A DNA stretch of 64,000 bases from assembly GCA_964057225.1 (NCBI GenBank), contig OZ059897.1:3658001-3722000 (forward strand). The letters are read 5' to 3'. The DNA comes from Auanema rhodensis (lineage: Eukaryota > Nematoda > Chromadorea > Rhabditida > Rhabditidae). The number at the start of each line of letters is the position of its first letter. Position 1 is the first letter of the stretch. The notes under the pieces are model-generated. The model had not been told where the DNA came from, did no database searches, and saw only the letters and a program-made list of their open reading frames with translations. The translations under genes and the position numbers were made by a program. Of this stretch, positions 1 through 11,583 are shown in pieces.

Positions 1-99
1 ATAGAGCGTTTCTCAATGTAGTATAGTGCATTCGATGCGGATTTTTAAGCTGCGTGGATCTGTGTTATCAGATTTGAGTTAGCTTAAAAATGCACCGAG

Positions 100-113
100 A
101 TATCAACTGATAT
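100..113. repeat. short dyad ATATCA-AC-TGATAT, once per monomer
   Basis: Six-base arms are exact reverse complements around an AC spacer. The left arm creates a GATATC site at 99-104. Two variant classes weaken it: GAGTAATC in many monomers from 33,692 rightward, and ATAAAC in the monomers starting at 11584 and 13690. The variant distribution means the dyad is not under strict conservation across the array. Confidence 0.75.
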
Positions 114-158
114 ATGTTCACACTTATATCCTCGATTTTCACCCTGAAGAAATGATTT

Positions 159-175
159 TTTCGTTGAATAACATT
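159..175 (+). other. partial CENP-B-box-like motif
   Basis: The mammalian CENP-B box needs nTTCGnnnnAnnCGGGn. Here TTCG is at 160-163 and the required A at 168 with correct spacing, and in copies reading TTGAAAAAC the similarity extends over TTTCGTTG and AAA. The CGGG half is absent (ACAT at 171-174). A CGGG occurs only at 247-250, too far away to belong to the same box. This is a five-of-nine match to the essential positions in A/T-rich DNA and may be chance. Confidence 0.3.
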
Positions 176-242
176 GTCCATCGTCTTCGTCTTGAAAAAA
201 GGAATCTAAAAACATCTACTTTTTGTGAAATTATTCAGAAAT

Positions 243-254
243 TTTTCGGGAAAA
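243..254. repeat. TTTTC-GG-GAAAA dyad flanked by A/T tracts
   Basis: TTTTC (243-247) and GAAAA (250-254) are reverse complements around GG. With one mismatch the symmetry extends outward into AAATT and AATTT. Nearly all copies keep it; exceptions read CCGGGA (monomers at 19657, 21060 and 23164), TTGTTCGGG (19306, 25619, 26672 and 29480 monomers), CCGG (17902 monomer) or TTTTCAGG (60723 monomer). Confidence 0.65.
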
Positions 255-280
255 TTTTTGTCAAAATGTTTTTGGAAGCA

Positions 281-308
281 ATGTTGAGTGTACATGGGAA
301 CTCAACAT
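281..308. repeat. perfect 9-bp inverted repeat (potential hairpin), once per monomer
   Basis: ATGTTGAGT at 281-289 is the exact reverse complement of ACTCAACAT at 300-308, separated by a 10-base loop. It lies in the most conserved part of the monomer and is intact in most copies. The commonest change is A to G at offset 305 (ACTCAGCAT), which turns one A-T pair into a G-T pairing, mainly in monomers right of about 36 kb. A T at offset 289-290 (GAGTTTAC) occurs in a few copies left of 6 kb. Dyads in centromeric satellites have been linked to non-B DNA; a role here is inferred only. Confidence 0.85.
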
Positions 309-2457
309 ACACTAATGCATTATTTTTCAAACGATCATAACTAATTTTTGTATAGAGCGTTTCTCAATGTAGTATAGTGCATTCGATGCGGATTTTTAAG
401 CTGCGTTGATCTGTGTTATCAGATTTGAGTTAACTTAAAAATGCACCGAGATATCAACTGATATATGTTCACACTTATATCCTCGATTTTCACCCTGAAG
501 AGATGATTTTTTCGTTGAATAACATTGTCCATCGTCTTCGTCTTGAAAAAAGGAATCTAAAAACATCTACTTTTTGTGAAATTATTTAGAAATTTTTCGG
601 GAAAATTTTTGTCAAAATGTTTTTGGAAGCAATGTTGAGTGTACATGGGAACTCAACATACACTAATGCATTATTTTTCAAACGATCATAACTTATTTTT
701 GTATAGAGCGTTTCTCAATGTAGTATAGTGCATTCGATGCGGATTTTTAAGCTGCGTGGATCTGTGTTATCAGATTTGAGTTAGCTTAAAAATGCACCGA
801 GATATCAACTGATATAGGTTCACACTTATATCCTCGATTTTTACCCTGAAGAAATGATTTTTTCGTTGAAAAACATTGTCCATCGTATTCGTCTTGAAAA
901 AAGGAATCTAAAAACATCTACTTTTTGTGAAATTATTTAGAAATTTTTCGGGAAAATTTTTGTCAAAATGTTTTTGGAAGCAATGTTGAGTTTACATGGG
1001 AACTCAACATACACTAATGCATTATTTTTCAAACGATCATATCTAATTTTTGTATAGAGCGTTTCTCAATGTGGTATAGTGCATTCGATGCGGATTTTTA
1101 AGCTGCGTTGATCTGTGTTATCAGATTTGAGTTAACTTAAAAATGCACCGAGATATCAACTGATATATGTTCACACTTATATCCTCGATTTTCACCCTGA
1201 AGAGATGATTTTTTCGTTGAATAACATTGTCCATCGTCTTCGTCTTGAAAAAAGGAATCTAAAAACATCTACTTTTTGTGAAATTATTTAGAAATTTTTC
1301 GGGAAAATTTTTGTCAAAATGTTTTTGGAAGCAATGTTGAGTGTACATGGGAACTCAACATACACTAATGCATTATTTTTCAAACGATCATAACTTATTT
1401 TTGTATAGAGCGTTTCTCAATGTAGTATAGTGCATTCGATGCGGATTTTTAAGCTGCGTGGATCTGTGTTATCAGATTTGAGTTAGCTTAAAAATGCACC
1501 GAGATATCAACTGATATAGGTTCACACATATATCCTCGATTTTCACCCTGAAGAAATGATTTTTTCGTTGAAAAACATTGTCCATCGTATTCGTCTTGAA
1601 AAAAGGAATCTAAAAACATCTACTTTTTGTGAAATTATTTAGAAATTTTTCGGGAAAATTTTTGTCAAAATGTTTTTGGAAGCAATGTTGAGTTTACATG
1701 GGAACTCAACATACACTAATGCATTATTTTTCAAACGATCATAACTAATTTTTGTATAGAGCGTTTCTCAATGTAGTATAGTGCATTCGATGCGGATTTT
1801 TAAGCTGCGTTGATCTGTGTTATCAGATTTGAGTTAACTTAAAAATGCACCGAGATATCAACTGATATATGTTCACACTCATATCCCCGATTATCACCCT
1901 GAAGAATTGATTTTTTCGTTGAAAAACATTGTCCATCGTATTTTTCTTGAAAAAAGGAATCTAAAAACATCTACTTTTTGTGAAATTATTTAGAAATTTT
2001 TCGGGAAAATTTTTGTCAAAATGTTTTTGGAAGCAATGTTGAGTGTACATGGGAACTCAACATACACTAATGCATTATTTTTCAAACGATCATAACTAAT
2101 TCTTGTATAGAGCGTTTCTCAATGTAGTATAGTGCATTCGATGCGGATTTTTAAGCTGCGTTGATCTGTGTTATCAGATTTGAGTTAGCTTAAAAATGCA
2201 CCGAGATATCAACTGATATATGTTCACACTTATATCCTCGATTTTCACCCTGAAGAGATGATTTTTTCGTTGAATAACATTGTCCATCGTCTTCGTCTTG
2301 AAAAAAGGAATCTAAAAACATCTACTTTTTGTGAAATTATTTAGAAATTTTTCGGGAAAATTTTTGTCAAAATGTTTTTGGAAGCAATGTTGAGTGTACA
2401 TGGGAACTCAACATACACTAATGCATTATTTTTCAAACGATCATAACTAATTTTTGT

Positions 2458-5265
2458 AAATAGCGTTTCTCAATGTAGTATAGTGCATTCGATGCGGATT
2501 TTTAAGCTGCGTGGATCTGTGTTATCAGATTTGAGTTAGCTTAAAAATGCACCGAGATATCAACTGATATAGGTTCACACTTATATCCTCGATTTTCACC
2601 CTGAAGAAATGATTTTTTCGTTGAAAAACATTGTCCATCGTATTCGTCTTGAAAAAAGGAATCTAAAAACATCTACTTTTTGTGAAATTATTTAGAAATT
2701 TTTCGGGAAAATTTTTGTCAAAATGTTTTTGGAAGCAATGTTGAGTTTACATGGGAACTCAACATACACTAATGCATTATTTTTCAAACGATCATAACTA
2801 ATTTTTGTATAGAGCGTTTCTCAATGTAGTATAGTGCATTCGATGCGGATTTTTAAGCTGCGTTGATCTGTGTTATCAGATTTGAGTTAACTTAAAAATG
2901 CACCGAGATATCAACTGATATATGTTCACACTCATATCCCCGATTATCACCCTGAAGAATTGATTTTTTCGTTGAAAAACATTGTCCATCGTATTTTTCT
3001 TGAAAAAAGGAATCTAAAAACATCTACTTTTTGTGAAATTATTTAGAAATTTTTCGGGAAAATTTTTGTCAAAATGTTTTTGGAAGCAATGTTGAGTGTA
3101 CATGGGAACTCAACATACACTAATGCATTATTTTTCAAACGATCATAACTAATTCTTGTATAGAGCGTTTCTCAATGTAGTATAGTGCATTCGATGCGGA
3201 TTTTTAAGCTGCGTTGATCTGTGTTATCAGATTTGAGTTAGCTTAAAAATGCACCGAGATATCAACTGATATATGTTCACACTTATATCCTCGATTTTCA
3301 CCCTGAAGAAATGATTTTTTCGTTGAATAACATTGTCCATCGTCTTCGTCTTGAAAAAAGGAATCTAAAAACATCTACTTTTTGTGAAATTATTTAGAAA
3401 TTTTTCGGGAAAATTTTTGTCAAAATGTTTTTGGAAGCAATGTTGAGTGTACATGGGAACTCAACATACACTAATGCATTATTTTTCAAACGATCATAAC
3501 TAATTTTTGTATAGAGCGTTTCTCAATGTGGTATAGTGCATTCGATGCGGATTTTTAAGCTGCGTTGATCTGTGTTATCAGATTTGAGTTAACTTAAAAA
3601 TGCACCGAGATATCAACTGATATATGTTCACACTTATATCCTCGATTTTCACCCTGAAGAGATGATTTTTTCGTTGAATAACATTGTCCATCGTCTTCGT
3701 CTTGAAAAAAGGAATCTAAAAACATCTACTTTTTGTGAAATTATTTAGAAATTTTTCGGGAAAATTTTTGTCAAAATGTTTTTGGAAGCAATGTTGAGTG
3801 TACATGGGAACTCAACATACACTAATGCATTATTTTTCAAACGATCATAACTAATTTTTGTATAGAGCGTTTCTCAATGTAGTATAGTGCATTCGATGCG
3901 GATTTTTAAGCTGCGTTGATCTGTGTTATCAGATTTGAGTTAACTTAAAAATGCACCGAGATATCAACTGATATATGTTCACACTCATATCCTCGATTAT
4001 CACCCTGAAGAATTGATTTTTTCGTTGAAAAACATTGTCCATCGTATTTTTCTTGAAAAAAGGAATCTAAAAACATCTACTTTTTGTGAAATTATTTAGA
4101 AATTTTTCGGGAAAATTTTTGTCAAAATGTTTTTGGAAGCAATGTTAAGTGTACATGGGAACTCAACATACACTAATGCATTATTTTTCAAACGATCATA
4201 ACTAATTTTTGTATAGAGCGTTTCTCAATGTAGTATAGTGCATTCGATGCGGATTTTTAAGCTGCGTTGATCTGTGTTATCAGATTTGAGTTAACTTAAA
4301 AATGCACCGAGATATCAACTGATATATGTTCACACTTATATCCTCGATTTTCACCCTGAAGAAATGATTTTTTCGTTGAAAAACATTGTCCATCGTATTC
4401 GTCTTGTAAAAAGGAATCTAAAAACATCTACTTTTTGTGAAATTATTTAGAAATTTTTCGGCAAAATTTTTGTCAAAATGTTTTTGGAAGCAATGTTGAG
4501 TGTACATGGGAACTCAACATTCACTAATGCATTATTTTTCAAACGATCATAACTAATTTTTGTATAGAGCGTTTCTCATTGTAGTATAATGCATTCGATG
4601 CGGATTTTTAAGCTGCTTTGATCTGTGTTATCAGATTTGAGTTAACTTAAAAATGCACCGAGATATCAACTGATATAGGTTCACACTTATATCCTCGATT
4701 TTCACCCTGAAGAAATGATTTTTTCGTTGAAAAACATTGTCCATCGTCTTCGTCTTGAAAAAAGGAATCCAAAAACATCTACTTTTTGTAAAATTATTTA
4801 GAAATTTTTCGGGAAACTTTTTGTCAAAATGTTTTTGGAAGCAATGTTGAGTGTACATGGGAACTCAACATACACTAATGCATTATTTTTCAAACGATCA
4901 TAACTAATTTTTGTATAGAGCGTTTCTCAATGTAGTATAGTGCATTCGATGCGGATTTTTAAGCTGCGTTGATCTGTGTTATCAGATTTGAGTTAACTTA
5001 AAAATGCACCGAGATATCAACTGATATATGTTCACACTCATATCCTCGATTATCACCCTGAAGAATTGATTTTTTCGTTGAAAAACTATGTCCATCGTAT
5101 TTTTCTTGAAAAAAGGAATCTAAAAACATCTACTTTTTGTGAAATTATTTAGAAATTTTTCGGGAAAATTTTTGTCAAAATGTTTTTGGAAGCAATGTTG
5201 AGTGTACATGGGAACTCAACATACACTAATGCATTATTTTTCAAACGATCATAACTAATTTTTGT
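2458..5265 (+). repeat. 8-monomer higher-order repeat, copy 1 (2808 bp)
   Basis: Eight consecutive monomers whose diagnostic variants recur in the same order 2808 bp later. Order markers: GTAAATAGCG start; CTCATATCCCC; AATAAC with CTTCG; GTGGTATA; CTCATATCC with GTATTTTTC; CTTGTAAAA with CGGCAAAA; CTCATTG with ATAATGC and GGAATCC; AAAACTATG. This copy has private differences from copy 2, for example GTTAAGTG near 4144, AAACTTTTTG near 4814 and CCCTGAAG where copy 2 has CCCTCAAG. Confidence 0.88.
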
Positions 5266-8073
5266 AAATAGCGTTTCTCAATGTAGTATAGTGCATTCGA
5301 TGCGGATTTTTAAGCTGCGTGGATCTGTGTTATCAGATTTGAGTTAGCTTAAAAATGCACCGAGATATCAACTGATATAGGTTCACACTTATATCCTCGA
5401 TTTTCACCCTGAAGAAATGATTTTTTCGTTGAAAAACATTGTCCATCGTATTCGTCTTGAAAAAAGGAATCTAAAAACATCTACTTTTTGTGAAATTATT
5501 TAGAAATTTTTCGGGAAAATTTTTGTCAAAATGTTTTTGGAAGCAATGTTGAGTTTACATGGGAACTCAACATACACTAATGCATTATTTTTCAAACGAT
5601 CATAACTAATTTTTGTATAGAGCGTTTCTCAATGTAGTATAGTGCATTCGATGCGGATTTTTAAGCTGCGTTGATCTGTGTTATCAGATTTGAGTTAACT
5701 TAAAAATGCACCGAGATATCAACTGATATATGTTCACACTCATATCCCCGATTATCACCCTGAAGAATTGATTTTTTCGTTGAAAAACATTGTCCATCGT
5801 ATTTTTCTTGAAAAAAGGAATCTAAAAACATCTACTTTTTGTGAAATTATTTAGAAATTTTTCGGGAAAATTTTTGTCAAAATGTTTTTGGAAGCAATGT
5901 TGAGTGTACATGGGAACTCAACATACACTAATGCATTATTTTTCAAACGATCATAACTAATTCTTGTATAGAGCGTTTCTCAATGTAGTATAGTGCATTC
6001 GATGCGGATTTTTAAGCTGCGTTGATCTGTGTTATCAGATTTGAGTTAGCTTAAAAATGCACCGAGATATCAACTGATATATGTTCACACTTATATCCTC
6101 GATTTTCACCCTGAAGAAATGATTTTTTCGTTGAATAACATTGTCCATCGTCTTCGTCTTGAAAAAAGGAATCTAAAAACATCTACTTTTTGTGAAATTA
6201 TTTAGAAATTTTTCGGGAAAATTTTTGTCAAAATGTTTTTGGAAGCAATGTTGAGTGTACATGGGAACTCAACATACACTAATGCATTATTTTTCAAACG
6301 ATCATAACTAATTTTTGTATAGAGCGTTTCTCAATGTGGTATAGTGCATTCGATGCGGATTTTTAAGCTGCGTTGATCTGTGTTATCAGATTTGAGTTAA
6401 CTTAAAAATGCACCGAGATATCAACTGATATATGTTCACACTTATATCCTCGATTTTCACCCTGAAGAGATGATTTTTTCGTTGAATAACATTGTCCATC
6501 GTCTTCGTCTTGAAAAAAGGAATCTAAAAACATCTACTTTTTGTGAAATTATTTAGAAATTTTTCGGGAAAATTTTTGTCAAAATGTTTTTGGAAGCAAT
6601 GTTGAGTGTACATGGGAACTCAACATACACTAATGCATTATTTTTCAAACGATCATAACTAATTTTTGTATAGAGCGTTTCTCAATGTAGTATAGTGCAT
6701 TCGATGCGGATTTTTAAGCTGCGTTGATCTGTGTTATCAGATTTGAGTTAACTTAAAAATGCACCGAGATATCAACTGATATATGTTCACACTCATATCC
6801 TCGATTATCACCCTGAAGAATTGATTTTTTCGTTGAAAAACATTGTCCATCGTATTTTTCTTGAAAAAAGGAATCTAAAAACATCTACTTTTTGTGAAAT
6901 TATTTAGAAATTTTTCGGGAAAATTTTTGTCAAAATGTTTTTGGAAGCAATGTTGAGTGTACATGGGAACTCAACATACACTAATGCATTATTTTTCAAA
7001 CGATCATAACTAATTTTTGTATAGAGCGTTTCTCAATGTAGTATAGTGCATTCGATGCGGATTTTTAAGCTGCGTTGATCTGTGTTATCAGATTTGAGTT
7101 AACTTAAAAATGCACCGAGATATCAACTGATATATGTTCACACTTATATCCTCGATTTTCACCCTGAAGAAATGATTTTTTCGTTGAAAAACATTGTCCA
7201 TCGTATTCGTCTTGTAAAAAGGAATCTAAAAACATCTACTTTTTGTGAAATAATTTAGAAATTTTTCGGCAAAATTTTTGTCAAAATGTTTTTGGAAGCA
7301 ATGTTGAGTGTACATGGGAACTCAACATTCACTAATGCATTATTTTTCAAACGATCATAACTAATTTTTGTATAGAGCGTTTCTCATTGTAGTATAATGC
7401 ATTCGATGCGGATTTTTAAGCTGCTTTGATCTGTGTTATCAGATTTGAGTTAACTTAAAAATGCACCGAGATATCAACTGATATAGGTTCACACTTATAT
7501 CCTCGATTTTCACCCTCAAGAAATGATTTTTTCGTTGAAAAACATTGTCCATCGTCTTCGTCTTGAAAAAAGGAATCCAAAAACATCTACTTTTTGTAAA
7601 ATTATTTAGAAATTTTTCGGGAAAATTTTTGTCAAAATGTTTTTGGAAGCAATGTTGAGTGTACATGGGAACTCAACATACACTAATGCATTATTTTTCA
7701 AACGATCATAACTAATTTTTGTATAGAGCGTTTCTCAATGTAGTATAGTGCATTCGATGCGGATTTTTAAGCTGCGTTGATCTGTGTTATCAGATTTGAG
7801 TTAACTTAAAAATGCACCGAGATATCAACTGATATATGTTCACACTCATATCCTCGATTATCACCCTGAAGAATTGATTTTTTCGTTGAAAAACTATGTC
7901 CATCGTATTTTTCTTGAAAAAAGGAATCTAAAAACATCTACTTTTTGTGAAATTATTTAGAAATTTTTCGGGAAAATTTTTGTCAAAATGTTTTTGGAAG
8001 CAATGTTGAGTGTACATGGGAACTCAACATACACTAATGCATTATTTATCAAACGATCATAACTAATTCTTGT
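5266..8073 (+). repeat. 8-monomer higher-order repeat, copy 2 (2808 bp)
   Basis: Immediately adjacent, near-identical copy of 2458-5265. The last monomer (7723-8073) carries a TTTATCAAAC change near 8045 and is followed by an ATTCTTG junction rather than the ATTTTTG of copy 1. The same two changes recur 2106 bp later, tying this copy to the next amplification. Confidence 0.88.
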
Positions 8074-8424
8074 ATAGAGCGTTTCTCAATGTAGTATAGT
8101 GCATTCGATGCGGATTTTTAAGCTACGTTGATCTGTGTTATCAGATTTGAGTTAGCTTAAAAATGCACCGAGATATCAACTGATATAAGTTCACACTTAT
8201 ATCCTCGTTTTTCACCCTGAAGAATTAATTTTTTCGTTGAATAACATTGTCCATCGTCTTCGCCTTAAAAAAAAGAATCTAAAAACATCTACTTTTTGTG
8301 AAATAATTTAGAAATTTTTCGGGAAAATTTTTGTCAAAATGTTTTTGGAAGCAATGTTGAGTGTACATGGGAACTCAACATACACTAATGCATTATTTTT
8401 CAAACGATCATAACTAATTTTTGT
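8074..8424 (+). repeat. divergent monomer with private variants
   Basis: This copy carries changes not seen together elsewhere: GATATAAGTT at the second dyad edge, TCGTTTTTCACC, AATTAATT and CGCCTTAAAAAAAAG. It also introduces AGCTACGTTG, which becomes common from here to about 25 kb. It sits between two amplified blocks. Confidence 0.7.
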
Positions 8425-10179
8425 ATAGAGCGTTTCTCAATGTGGTATAGTGCATTCGATGCGGATTTTTAAGCTGCGTTGATCTGTGTTATCAGATTTG
8501 AGTTAACTTAAAAATGCACCGAGATATCAACTGATATATGTTCACACTTATATCCTCGATTTTCACCCTGAAGAGATGATTTTTTCGTTGAATAACATTG
8601 TCCATCGTCTTCGTCTTGAAAAAAGGAATCTAAAAACATCTACTTTTTGTGAAATTATTTAGAAATTTTTCGGGAAAATTTTTGTCAAAATGTTTTTGGA
8701 AGCAATGTTGAGTGTACATGGGAACTCAACATACACTAATGCATTATTTTTCAAACGATCATAACTAATTTTTGTATAGAGCGTTTCTCAATGTAGTATA
8801 GTGCATTCGATGCGGATTTTTAAGCTGCGTTGATCTGTGTTATCAGATTTGAGTTAACTTAAAAATGCACCGAGATATCAACTGATATATGTTCACACTC
8901 ATATCCTCGATTATCACCCTGAAGAATTGATTTTTTCGTTGAAAAACATTGTCCATCGTATTTTTCTTGAAAAAAGGAATCTAAAAACATCTACTTTTTG
9001 TGAAATTATTTAGAAATTTTTCGGGAAAATTTTTGTCAAAATGTTTTTGGAAGCAATGTTGAGTGTACATGGGAACTCAACATACACTAATGCATTATTT
9101 TTCAAACGATCATAACTAATTTTTGTATAGAGCGTTTCTCAATGTAGTATAGTGCATTCGATGCGGATTTTTAAGCTGCGTTGATCTGTGTTATCAGATT
9201 TGAGTTAACTTAAAAATGCACCGAGATATCAACTGATATATGTTCACACTTATATCCTCGATTTTCACCCTGAAGAAATGATTTTTTCGTTGAAAAACAT
9301 TGTCCATCGTATTCGTCTTGTAAAAAGGAATCTAAAAACATCTACTTTTTGTGAAATAATTTAGAAATTTTTCGGCAAAATTTTTGTCAAAATGTTTTTG
9401 GAAGCAATGTTGAGTGTACATGGGAACTCAACATTCACTAATGCATTATTTTTCAAACGATCATAACTAATTTTTGTATAGAGCGTTTCTCATTGTAGTA
9501 TAATGCATTCGATGCGGATTTTTAAGCTGCTTTGATCTGTGTTATCAGATTTGAGTTAACTTAAAAATGCACCGAGATATCAACTGATATAGGTTCACAC
9601 TTATATCCTCGATTTTCACCCTCAAGAAATGATTTTTTCGTTGAAAAACATTGTCCATCGTCTTCGTCTTGAAAAAAGGAATCCAAAAACATCTACTTTT
9701 TGTAAAATTATTTAGAAATTTTTCGGGAAAATTTTTGTCAAAATGTTTTTGGAAGCAATGTTGAGTGTACATGGGAACTCAACATACACTAATGCATTAT
9801 TTTTCAAACGATCATAACTAATTTTTGTATAGAGCGTTTCTCAATGTAGTATAGTGCATTCGATGCGGATTTTTAAGCTGCGTTGATCTGTGTTATCAGA
9901 TTTGAGTTAACTTAAAAATGCACCGAGATATCAACTGATATATGTTCACACTCATATCCTCGATTATCACCCTGAAGAATTGATTTTTTCGTTGAAAAAC
10001 TATGTCCATCGTATTTTTCTTGAAAAAAGGAATCTAAAAACATCTACTTTTTGTGAAATTATTTAGAAATTTTTCGGGAAAATTTTTGTCAAAATGTTTT
10101 TGGAAGCAATGTTGAGTGTACATGGGAACTCAACATACACTAATGCATTATTTATCAAACGATCATAACTAATTCTTGT
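8425..10179 (+). repeat. five-monomer block repeated from 6319-8073 at lag 2106 bp (6 monomers)
   Basis: The monomers starting at 8425, 8776, 9127, 9478 and 9829 match, in order, those starting at 6319, 6670, 7021, 7372 and 7723, including CCCTCAAG, GAAATAATTTAG and TTTATCAAAC, which are absent from the copy at 3511-5265. The sixth monomer of the unit (8074-8424) is a divergent one, with GATATAAG, TCGTTTTTC and CTTAAAAAAAAG. This second amplification therefore used the 8-mer as its template but with a different period. Confidence 0.8.
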
Positions 10180-11583
10180 ATAGAGCGTTTCTCAATGTAG
10201 TATAGTGCATTCGATGCGGATTTTTAAGCTACGTTGATCTGTGTTATCAGATTTGAGTTAGCTTAAAAATGCACCGAGATATCAACTGATATATGTTCAC
10301 ACTTATATCCTCGATTTTCACCCTGAAGAAATGATTTTTTCGTTGAAAAACATTGTCCATCGTATTCGTCTTGAAAAAAGGAATCTAAAAACATCTACTT
10401 TTTGTGAAATTATTTAGAAATTTTTCGGGAAAATTTTTGTCAAAATGTTTTTGGAAGCAATGTTGAGTGTACATGGGAACTCAACATACACTAATGCATT
10501 ATTTTTCAAACGATCATAACTAATTTTTGTATAGAGCGTTTCTCAATGTAGTATAGTGCATTCGATGCGGATTTTTAAGCTGCGTTGATCTGTGTTATCA
10601 GATTTGAGTTAACTTAAAAATGCACCGAGATATCAACTGATATATGTTCACACTCATATCCTCGATTATCACCCTGAAGAATTGATTTTTTCGTTGAAAA
10701 ACTATGTCCATCGTATTTTTCTTGAAAAAAGGAATCTAAAAACACCTACTTTTTGTGAAATTATTCAGAAATTTTTCGGGAAAATTTTTGTCAAAATGTT
10801 TTTGGAAGCAATGTTGAGTGTACATGGGAACTCAACATACACTAATGCATTATTTTTCAAACGATCATAACTAATTCTTGTATAGAGCGTTTCTCAATGT
10901 AGTATAGTGCATTCGATGCGGATTTTTAAGCTACGTTGATCTGTGTTATCAGATTTGAGTTAGCTTAAAAATGCACCGAGATATCAACTGATATATGTTC
11001 ACACTTATATCCTCGATTTTCACCCTGAAGAAATGATTTTTTCGTTGAATAACATTGTCCATCGTCTTCGTCTTGAAAAAAGGAATCTAAAAACATCTAC
11101 TTTTTGTGAAATTATTTAGAAATTTTTCGGGAAAATTTTTGTCAAAATGTTTTTGGAAGCAATGTTGAGTGTACATGGGAACTCAACATACACTAATGCA
11201 TTATTTTTCAAACGATCATAACTAATTCTTGTATAGAGCGTTTCTCAATGTAGTATAGTGCATTCGATGCGGATTTTTAAGCTGCGTTGATCTGTGTTAT
11301 CAGATTTGAGTTAACTTAAAAATGCACCGAGATATCAACTGATATATGTTCACACTCATATCCTCGATTATCACCCTGAAGAATTGATTTTTTCGTTGAA
11401 AAACTATGTCCATCGTATTTTTCTTGAAAAAAGGAATCTAAAAACACCTACTTTTTGTGAAATTATTCAGAAATTTTTCGGGAAAATTTTTGTCAAAATG
11501 TTTTTGGAAGCAATGTTGAGTGTACATGGGAACTCAACATACACTAATGCATTATTTTTCAAACGATCATAACTAATTTTTGT

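Larger units (their letters stand above)
1..351 (+). repeat. representative monomer 0 (reference for monomer offsets)
   Basis: This first complete copy serves as the coordinate system for all offsets quoted elsewhere (offset 1 = window position 1). By hand count it has 113 G+C of 351 bases (32%) and 11 CpG, against about 9 expected from its base counts. Landmarks: ATATCA/TGATAT dyad at 100-113, TTCG of a partial CENP-B-like motif at 160-163, A/T tracts between 195 and 273, TTTTC/GAAAA dyad at 243-254, ATGTTGAGT/ACTCAACAT inverted repeat at 281-308 and an ATGCAT at 315-320. The length is a multiple of three, so reading frames are preserved from copy to copy, but stop codons interrupt all frames. 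Confidence 0.97.

Noticed and set aside
11-30. TATA-like words (GTAGTATAGTGC) as a promoter in each monomer
   Set aside because: Such words are expected in 68% A/T sequence. No initiator, downstream gene or terminator accompanies them.
144-176. Hammerhead ribozyme core: CTGAAGA at offset 144-150 followed by GAAA in the TTGAAAAAC variants
   Set aside because: Satellites sometimes encode hammerheads, so this was tested. Stem II would be about three weak pairs, no stem I forms upstream, and the run after G has one A too many for the stem III register. The downstream partner CAATGTT would put G at the cleavage position, which is not tolerated. Many monomers read GAATAAC, which destroys the core.
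1-351. Monomer as an ancient dimer of two ~175-bp halves
   Set aside because: The halves were compared by eye and no sustained similarity was found; only short A/T-rich words and TGCATT-like words recur. A sensitive self-alignment could overturn this.
4631-9772. Three 75-codon open frames on the minus strand at 4631-4858, 7439-7666 and 9545-9772, and one of 63 codons at 47173-47364
   Set aside because: The first three are copies of one monomer type carried by the duplicated blocks, opened by GGAATCC and GTAAAATT changes. Their repetition reflects DNA amplification and not protein conservation.
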